Below are positions 57,503 through 64,000 of a DNA stretch of 64,000 bases, in pieces. The notes under the pieces are model-generated. The model was not told the origin of the DNA and searched no databases. It was given only the letters and a program-made list of their open reading frames with translations. A program made the position numbers and the translations under genes. Source of the stretch: Marchantia polymorpha subsp. ruderalis (lineage: Eukaryota; Streptophyta; Marchantiopsida; Marchantiales; Marchantiaceae); NCBI GenBank assembly GCA_037833965.1, contig AP031358.1:17306001-17370000 (forward strand), read 5' to 3'. Within the stretch, counting starts at the first letter, position 1; each line of letters starts with the position of its first letter.

Positions 57503-58395
57503 ATGTCTAACGTGACTAATCTCAAGTAAATTAGACACAAATATCAAACAAGATTAGGTCTGATTAAGTTTAAATGTTAAAAGAAGCTGAAAAGAAAAGA
57601 ACAGGAATATTTTGTTGTTTAATCATGCAAATTAAATCATACTACTTATTTTAGAAAAAGTATTTTTTAAAAATCAATCAAGACATGTTTAATAATTACT
57701 TTTGAGATCCAGTTACATCCAGTTCTTCGTCATGAGCTGCGACACTAACGACGAATATAAGATTTGTGTGTATGACCCAAAAAGTCCATATTGTTTAGGT
57801 CGAATCGGTCACACATATGCAGTCTACTACTATCATAGAAGGAGACTGAAGATACTGTGCGACAGGTGTTCAGAGAGCTCCAGCCATAGCACAGTTTCAC
57901 TCGACATGCCACATGGAACGATCTCAAGCAATACTGACGCGATAAAGCACCCAGAGTACGGTACTTTAAATCCTTCCATCCATAGGCACGACAAGTGTCA
58001 AGCACCAGCCATAGCACAGTTTCACTCGAAATGCCACATGGAATGGACTCGAGCAAAACTGACGCGAAAAAACACCGAGAGTACGGTCCATTAAAACCTT
58101 CCATCGACAGGCACGACAAGGTGTCAAGGTAAACCAATCTCTGTGCTCGATAACATAGTGAGTAATCAAAACGAGAATTTCTCTGTACATTCCGCAGTAG
58201 GCATAACATGCTTTGAAAATCAGATCCACCGTTGAAGATCCAGTGTCTACCAACTTTGTATATCTCACGCTGCGACCAATCTGGGCTATGAAGAATAAGC
58301 TCATATAATAGGGATCTCCGGTCCAATCTCTCTCAGAACGTACAATCTTTTGAGATTAGGCATCTCCGATATATGAGATTAGTCACATTAGGCAT
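57503..58395. mobile_element. Inverted-repeat-bounded unit with internal tandem repeat
   Basis: CTAACGTGACTAATCTCA (57507-57524) has an inverted partner TGAGATTAGTCACATTAG (58374-58391). Over 22 bp the ends match at 20 positions. The enclosed 890 bp contain a 125-bp tandem repeat. A related copy of the left end lies at 10545. Likely a small non-autonomous DNA transposon of unassigned family; target duplications were not identified. Confidence 0.55.
57880..58130. repeat. 125-bp tandem repeat, two copies
   Basis: CCAGCCATAGCACAGTTTCA begins at 57880 and again at 58005. Similarity runs through ATGCCACATGGAA, ACTGACGCGA, GAGTACGGT and AGGCACGACAAG. A partial third copy precedes the first (about 57857-57879). 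The period is not a multiple of three, so the 193-codon minus-strand ORF crossing it is probably not selected as protein. Confidence 0.92.
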
Positions 58396-61300
58396 TTACT
58401 TTTAGAGTACCTAATCTACAGAGGCCTGGTTATGCCGTGATGCGAATACATGATGCAACTCTTGACAATCGAACACAACGTCGTCTGTTTCTCTTTGTTT
58501 TATTTCTAGCGTGCACTTGTTGTGCGTTTGGAGATAGATTGTGAACTAAGGTCTCAAATGATGGCGTGCATAATATGAATGGGGTTGTCAGTTGATATCC
58601 CACGTAGTAGCCCTTGAGACCTGAGATTGAAGTCAGATATTGATTGGGTTTCGAGGAGAGGTCAAACTTCGATGTTGAACAAGTAGAAGATTAACATTAC
58701 CAAAGAAAGATACAATGCAGGATGATCACATGCCAGAGATTATGAATTTTCTAGGCTGTATCATCAGGCGGTGCCCGTCATATCTCGAAATTTTCAGACG
58801 AGTCGGACTGTCTGGTTGGATTTGTGAGGAAGGGTCTAACCAGGCCATAGGACGTTGGAGCATAAACTGCAGGTTCAAAAATATGTGGTTTTTAAAAGAG
58901 CATATAATGATAGAAGTTCTGCATTGAAGTCGTTGCCAACTTATGCTTTAACTTAAAAGTATGACACTGTTAATTAGCAATTCTGCTGCTATTCCCAGCA
59001 AGAAAATGTATAGCAGATTCAAAAACGGTGGAACAATCTTAATTTGATGTCCAAGAGTACACGATAAAAATCCCCACTTGTCTTCTCAAGGAAACTACTA
59101 TAATATGAATTGGACAATTGGAGATTTCAAGCGAATCAGCCCAGCTTAAAGTAATCTACATTCATATGTATTCTGTAGATTAATATGCAAAGACTAAAGA
59201 GAAATTGTGAGATTTCAGTACACGGTTTGCTTAAAGCTGCGATCACTTCCACGCTTTGGCCACTTCATGTGATTTGAGGCAAGAGGGTAATACAGTTAGC
59301 TGTAATGACAATTTCGCATGAATTACATAAGGTGTTGTTTTGTTGACTATGTAGACTGACTACTTGAAATATTGGTTATCACCATGAGAATAAATTCCGA
59401 GCAAAGTGCTACAATTGATATTTCATTGTGACAAATTTTTATAGCGGTTTATTCAAGGTAACTACAAGGCATTGTTTTGATTTTTAAAACGAAATGTCTT
59501 GTTGACTTCATAGATTCTAAAAAATCATCAACACGCTTCTGGTAATCCAAGTAAATATTGTTACAACCTAATATAGTAAAAATAAATTCCTGTTTTGAAA
59601 GTACTTAGGATATGAGATTTGAAATCTCTCTGTAGCAAGTTAATAGGTTTGTAATCGCATTATTAAGTGATTATTTTCATTTATTATAATTATTTTGAAA
59701 TTTATTGTGTGGCTTTGGTCATACTGTACAGCCTGCGACCATACGTTGTTTTTTCTAAAGACCAACTGTATAATATTTTGACAGTTCATTTTTCCTGTCG
59801 TAGATGAATGTTTCTGCTTGGGAAAGCATGTCCGTCTGCCGCACAAATGTCTCATCCTGGGAATGATGTGCTGGACTACAAACCCGATACCCTCGTTTAT
59901 GAGCGATCAAGAATCGTTGCAGCCCATATTACTTCAGCCCACAAGGCATGATAGCCTTGTGTTCACGCCATACACTTGTACACATTATTGTTGGTTGTGG
60001 CTAGTGAGATTTCCCTGCTGAGGAATAATTTTGCAGCTATAACTTTGTGAAAGATAGTGGTAACGTGGATAACACAATTTTCCGCGTAGGGATGAGCATA
60101 AACTTGAGTGCACTTCTTGATCATCACTATTACGTGTAGGGGGAAAGAACTGCAAACTGAGTTTTGTTAGACAGTTCTCTACACCTGTCTCGATCGATCA
60201 TCGTTCAATTCAGAAGTATGGTGTCTCTCTTCCGGGGGCGAGTCAATTCGCTTGGCTTGAAGGATATCCGGCAGGGGAACAAAGGTTCAAGACATCTGAA
60301 AGAAACTTACTTTATAGACGGAAGATATAGAGTACATTTAGGAACATGCTAGAGCAGGTAAAGGCATAAGTAAATGGTGGGGATTTCACAAATCCGTGGC
60401 TGACATTTCTCTGCACGCCTTCTAAATTACGGGTCTTGTTCTCATGCCCTGCCCTTGTTCTCAACCTGTGGTAGTCAACCTCTGTTATACCCCCGAGGGG
60501 ATAAAGTTTTGGAGATGTTCTGACCAAGGCTATGCAGTGCATGGTGAAATGTCGTGAGCAGCGGATTGATATGTTTCACACAGCCATCGATGCTTTTCGT
60601 CTACAACAGTCCGGGGCCGTCAGACATGACATGTACAAAGGTGATCACTTCAGTTCGCCAAGAAGCAAGATGATCCCCTCGATGCCTACAAAGTTCTGCT
60701 GTAACTCCTTATTGCGATAAATCGGCCATGAAATTATGGTCTGTAAGCTAGGTGTGATTGATTTCAGCTTTACGCAAAACATCCTCCCAAAAGGAGGAGG
60801 GCGTTTTTTCTCCGATTGCATAAAACTCGAGTTCATAGCTTTACAGCTTACTTGAAAAGTGCCAGTAAAATCAGACTGTACAGAGACAAGTTTCCAAGGC
60901 ATTTTCATGAGTACTATATACAATTGCGTAGTGTTGTAGTAACAGAGTATCGAGACTGTCGTTGAAGAGGCAGCAAGGAATCTCCTCAAGAGAGATGATT
61001 TTACATTAAAACGCTAAACTTTCACCATACTGTCCGATTAGGATACCATTTGTGTGTGTGTGTGTGCGCCGGCACGGTGTTTTGAAAGGTGGCCTCCATT
61101 TGGAACTTCCGTCAAAACCAAACTTTACTGTACAATTCTAAATATGACGACGAAAACAGGCACAAAGTCGAGTCCGGTTGCTTTAGTCCCAAAGGCGTTC
61201 CGGGCTGTGGATGCGTGTCCGAGTGCAGCTCTAGCCAGTCTTTTTGATCTATGGGTCGCATGCAAGTCTAGTCAAGTGGCTAGTTCAAATCGAGCCACTT

Positions 61301-62658
61301 GACTGTGGAGACATGCCTATCTCAAGAGGAGGGTTCGGGCCCAGCTGAGCCTGCGCATCCTTGATGTTCGGGCGTACGAGCAGTTTTCGGTTTCCTTGGG
61401 TTACAGTTGATGACAGAGTTAGTGCAGTCGGCGGCGCTGAGCTCATATATTCAAGTGCAACATCTGCAGAATGCGTGCTGGTTAAGTTCTCACCACTGGG
61501 TTCCTGAAAAGCACACTAACACCGTGACGGACAGTACATGAAGACCCGATCGTTCTCTGCAGTATGGGGGCCCATCTAAAGACATGCATCAGCAGCTTCA
61601 AAACCAATTCTTTCCTTTCCCTCTATGCCGACATATCCCCAATCTCAGTTAACAGCTGCAATTTCGGTGCTGAACTTTTGAAGTCCTTCTCTATAGCTTT
61701 CCCTGGTTTCAGTCATATGTATTGAGCTTTTGGGGATGCACTTTTTCGCATCACCGTACCGTTCGGTTTTAGTCTACTGCAAGCAGTAAACGTGGGATTC
61801 ACTGGGTAGTAGATGCCATCTAGAATCGAGTTTCACTCATCGAGACCTACGAGTCTACTGAAATGCAGAATGCCAGCCGTTCCGAGTGATATAATGGACC
61901 TCGTTTCATTCAGATCAGAATTCGTCGATCGTGCACGAGTCCCGAGACAAAGGATCGGTCTAACGAAAACCTGGTCTGGTGGCGGCGGACGTACGCTAGG
62001 TGCACCAGATTGTATCCTTGTATCCTCAAAAGGGAAGTAAGAGTTCATTCAGGGCGAGTAAGTCAGTTACAGCTTGTCATACATATGCTCTTTTCTCTGG
62101 CGTTTTTTCGACGGATGAAAGCACTTCTACTTGCATCGACTTGATAAGCGGTGACACCGACGGAAATTGGATACGCGAGAAGTTGAAAGATCACTTTAAG
62201 AGCAAGCACGAACTCCTCACAACATGAGGAATTGACAATTTTGGCTTCGTTTGCTGGCAGATGAGCATGGACGACGAAAGTCATCCTCGGTCTCCTTATT
62301 GGGCTTATACGCCGCCCTTTAGACTGAGTCTGCTGCCATTGGCTTGTGTGTACATGATCTGACGTTACACTAAATGCCGTGCACTCTCCACGATTAAACT
62401 ATTGCAAAGACAGTGAACATTTGAGAAAAGCTGACGACTACAAAGCTGCCCTAGGACGGATGTTGAACAAGAGGTGTGAAATTCACCTTTCTGGAGCTTT
62501 CGTCGAGTATCCAGACTTCAATATCCACATTTGCGAATTGTGCGCCTCTCAATAAGCCCGATATCCATCTGGTTGCTCCTCATGATTCATCAATTCCAAA
62601 TTAGGTTCCAATGTAGTCAGTGGTTATGACGAATGCAATTTTGCACAAGGTACAGAAC
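58396..62658. other. Spacer, no recognised gene
   Basis: Short plus-strand segments bounded by splice-like sites occur at 60220-60290 and 60537-60640 (the latter between CTATGCAG and AAAG|GTGATC), but no family is recognised and no complete gene can be built. It also contains (TG)8 at 61051-61066 and the hairpin at 61270-61304. Confidence 0.35.
61270..61304. repeat. Perfect 12-bp inverted repeat
   Basis: AGTCAAGTGGCT and AGCCACTTGACT form a 12-bp stem around an 11-nt loop (AGTTCAAATCG). The loop resembles a tRNA T-loop (GTTCAAATC), but no other tRNA arms are present. Confidence 0.85.
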
Positions 62659-62889
62659 TCATAGAAGTACTGGCAATTGAGTGGTGATTGACATTTCTTC
62701 GGGAAGTGAACATCGTAGCGTATCGTATCGATACCTTCTAATTGTATAAATGTCGGGAGGTAGAGAGACTGGGCAGAAACATGATATTGAAGGCATAAGG
62801 TGAGCTGTATCAGACATTGCAGAAATGTCTTCGACCATTACTGTGAACGTGAGAAAGATCAAGAAGAGAAAAGTGAGCCTCGTTGCCAT
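62659..62889 (-). CDS. Candidate small secreted peptide (76 aa)
   Basis: The ORF starts at ATG 62889 in excellent context (AAACATGGC, A at -3 and G at +4). The first 24 residues form a strong signal peptide: MATR, then a long Leu/Phe/Ile/Thr/Val run, with probable cleavage after DISA. The predicted mature part is about 52 residues with three cysteines (C37, C39, C60), a PPDIYTIRRYRYD segment and a hydrophobic end. I recognise no family. The in-frame GTG or longer upstream start is less likely because the signal peptide begins exactly at this ATG. No splice evidence was checked. It could be a defence or signalling peptide, but that is inference. Confidence 0.4.
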   Translation of the reverse strand: MATRLTFLFLIFLTFTVMVEDISAMSDTAHLMPSISCFCPVSLPPDIYTIRRYRYDTLRCSLPEEMSITTQLPVLL

Positions 62890-64000
62890 GTTTAATAATA
62901 ATGCCAAGTCCGATGCTGCTCTTATCAATTTGCTTGTTGCTGGAGCAATTCACTGAATAAAAGCTGAACTTTTTCTCACTGAGAGGAGCACCAGTTCACG
63001 AAACTGGAACCACTGTTAGAATGAAAAAGCTGTGAATCGGAATCGATACGAAAGATGGGTGTGAACGTTGCAGTATTTGATTATCTACTGAAGACAATGG
63101 CTTTGCGCGTGTGGGGACTACCTACATGCTTTTCATTACACAGAAAGTCAAAAACATCTTTCCAAAATGCAAAATCTCGAGTTGACGCCTTCTTACAGAT
63201 TTCTTCGTGCTCATGCTCACTTGGCTCGTGAAAAGATACTTGCTCTTTAGTAGCGTGAACAGCGTCAAGGCTAAGATAATATACTAATAAAACAAAACCA
63301 AAAAAAAACAAAAAGCAATTACAATTCTGCTTTTTGTTTCAGAATCTTTAGTTCCCCTGTCAAGTCTGTTTCCACTGTCAGTATTTGAATTCGGAGGTTT
63401 TAATCTTAAGCTCAATGCCACTGCCCCTTTCATGTAAAAGTGACAGATGATGGACTCAAAACAGTTGGAGTACTTGTCACCCCAATATCTTCTGAAGTCC
63501 CGAGGTGGTTTGAATGTGTTCCTCTGCAGTGCATGGTGAGACTCTCTGAACTGTTTCTTTTGTCATAGATTAAGGCTAACTGAGTAGATCTCGACGGGGT
63601 CTGGCATTTGGCAACCAGATCTCCGAATTGATTCATGGTACGTGTCAAGGATTCCTTCGTGCCTGCTTCTACCTCGCTGATATTCCTGTAGTTACAGTCC
63701 TTTGTACCGATCAATGAAGCTGCTGCGTTTGACAGCTTTCTCCTATGGGTCACCTTGACTCAGTCCAAGCATTCGGAATAACAATCCTGGGAGGAACTAC
63801 AAAACTAGCCCCCACCTGGAGCTTATTTGACTAACTGACAGCTTTTACCTTCCTGGAATGGAGTTACATCAACGATATCCTCCAATCCTCCTCCTTTCAG
63901 TAAACATCAGCGGAGTAGGAATTTTGGAAGAGTCAGACGGTTGATCATCGATCACCTGATCTCGAACGTATTTTGGATTGAATGGGATGGAAGGAATGGC
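62890..64000. other. Spacer at the right edge; possible exon at 63081-63270
   Basis: On the minus strand a pyrimidine-rich tract ending TTATCTTAG (about 63270) precedes an open stretch without an ATG (LDAVHATKEQVSF, EEICKKASTRDFAFWKDVFD) that ends near donor-like GTAG|GTAGTC. This could be an internal exon of an unrecognised minus-strand gene. The open stretch at 63430-63753 starts from a non-ATG codon and has no features. Any gene may continue beyond the window. Confidence 0.2.

Noticed and set aside
57745..58326. 193-codon minus-strand ORF and an overlapping 130-codon plus ORF
   Set aside because: They cross a tandem repeat with a 125-bp period, which shifts frame between copies, and lie within a probable transposon.
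60786..60817. Terminator-like stem CCTCC-AAAA-GGAGG followed by TTTTTT
   Set aside because: No bacterial-type or pol III gene lies upstream; a chance match in a eukaryotic spacer.
61270..61304. T-loop-like GTTCAAATC inside a stem, possible tRNA fragment
   Set aside because: No acceptor, D or anticodon arm can be drawn around it.
1..64000. CRISPR arrays, bacterial operons, plasmid or organellar genes
   Set aside because: No evenly spaced short repeats with unique spacers, no ribosome-binding-site-led gene strings and no chloroplast or mitochondrial genes were seen; the window is nuclear eukaryotic DNA.

Overview
The window is eukaryotic nuclear DNA from a land plant. The evidence is spliced genes with GT-AG introns, plant-type GH5 endo-beta-mannanases, nuclear-type tRNA genes (Asn, Arg, Trp) and plant transposon families (Ty3/gypsy chromovirus, Ty1/copia, hAT-like and pogo-like elements). 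GC-rich exons embedded in AT-rich, transposon-laden spacers and the lack of any familiar flowering-plant gene context would suit a non-seed plant such as a liverwort, but the species is an inference with low confidence.

Layout. 1-7.4 kb is mostly AT-rich spacer with a Ty1/copia RNase H remnant near 2.1 kb. 7.5-8.5 kb holds a GC-rich minus-strand ORF for an unusual internally repeated basic protein. 9.6-22.5 kb is an AT-rich block carrying a structurally complete Ty3/gypsy chromovirus (12746-18803, minus strand): two 416-bp LTRs differing at 5 positions, a tRNA-iMet primer site, a polypurine tract, and gag-protease-RT-RNase H-integrase-chromodomain interrupted by many stops. 22.5-29.9 kb shows no recognisable gene, only one possible short first exon. 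29.9-31.3 kb is an intronless ankyrin-repeat gene (minus) with a four-copy minisatellite almost touching its start codon.

34.7-46.5 kb is the best-supported part: two tandem minus-strand paralogues of secreted GH5 endo-beta-1,4-mannanase (425 and 432 aa), each of five exons with identical intron positions and phases. An internally decayed Ty1/copia remnant and several near-perfect hairpins lie between them. These enzymes would hydrolyse mannan, glucomannan or galactomannan in the cell wall.

47.5-64 kb is spacer with small non-autonomous DNA transposons (53.07-53.85 kb pogo-like; 56.73-57.44 kb hAT-like; 57.50-58.40 kb, an unclassified inverted-repeat-bounded unit enclosing a 125-bp tandem repeat), a tRNA-Asn/tRNA-Arg pair only 6 nt apart sharing one poly-T terminator, a minus-strand tRNA-Trp, and a candidate small secreted peptide gene near 62.8 kb.

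Limits: other intron-containing genes with short or diverged exons could be missed by eye. No homology search, splice predictor or RNA data were available.
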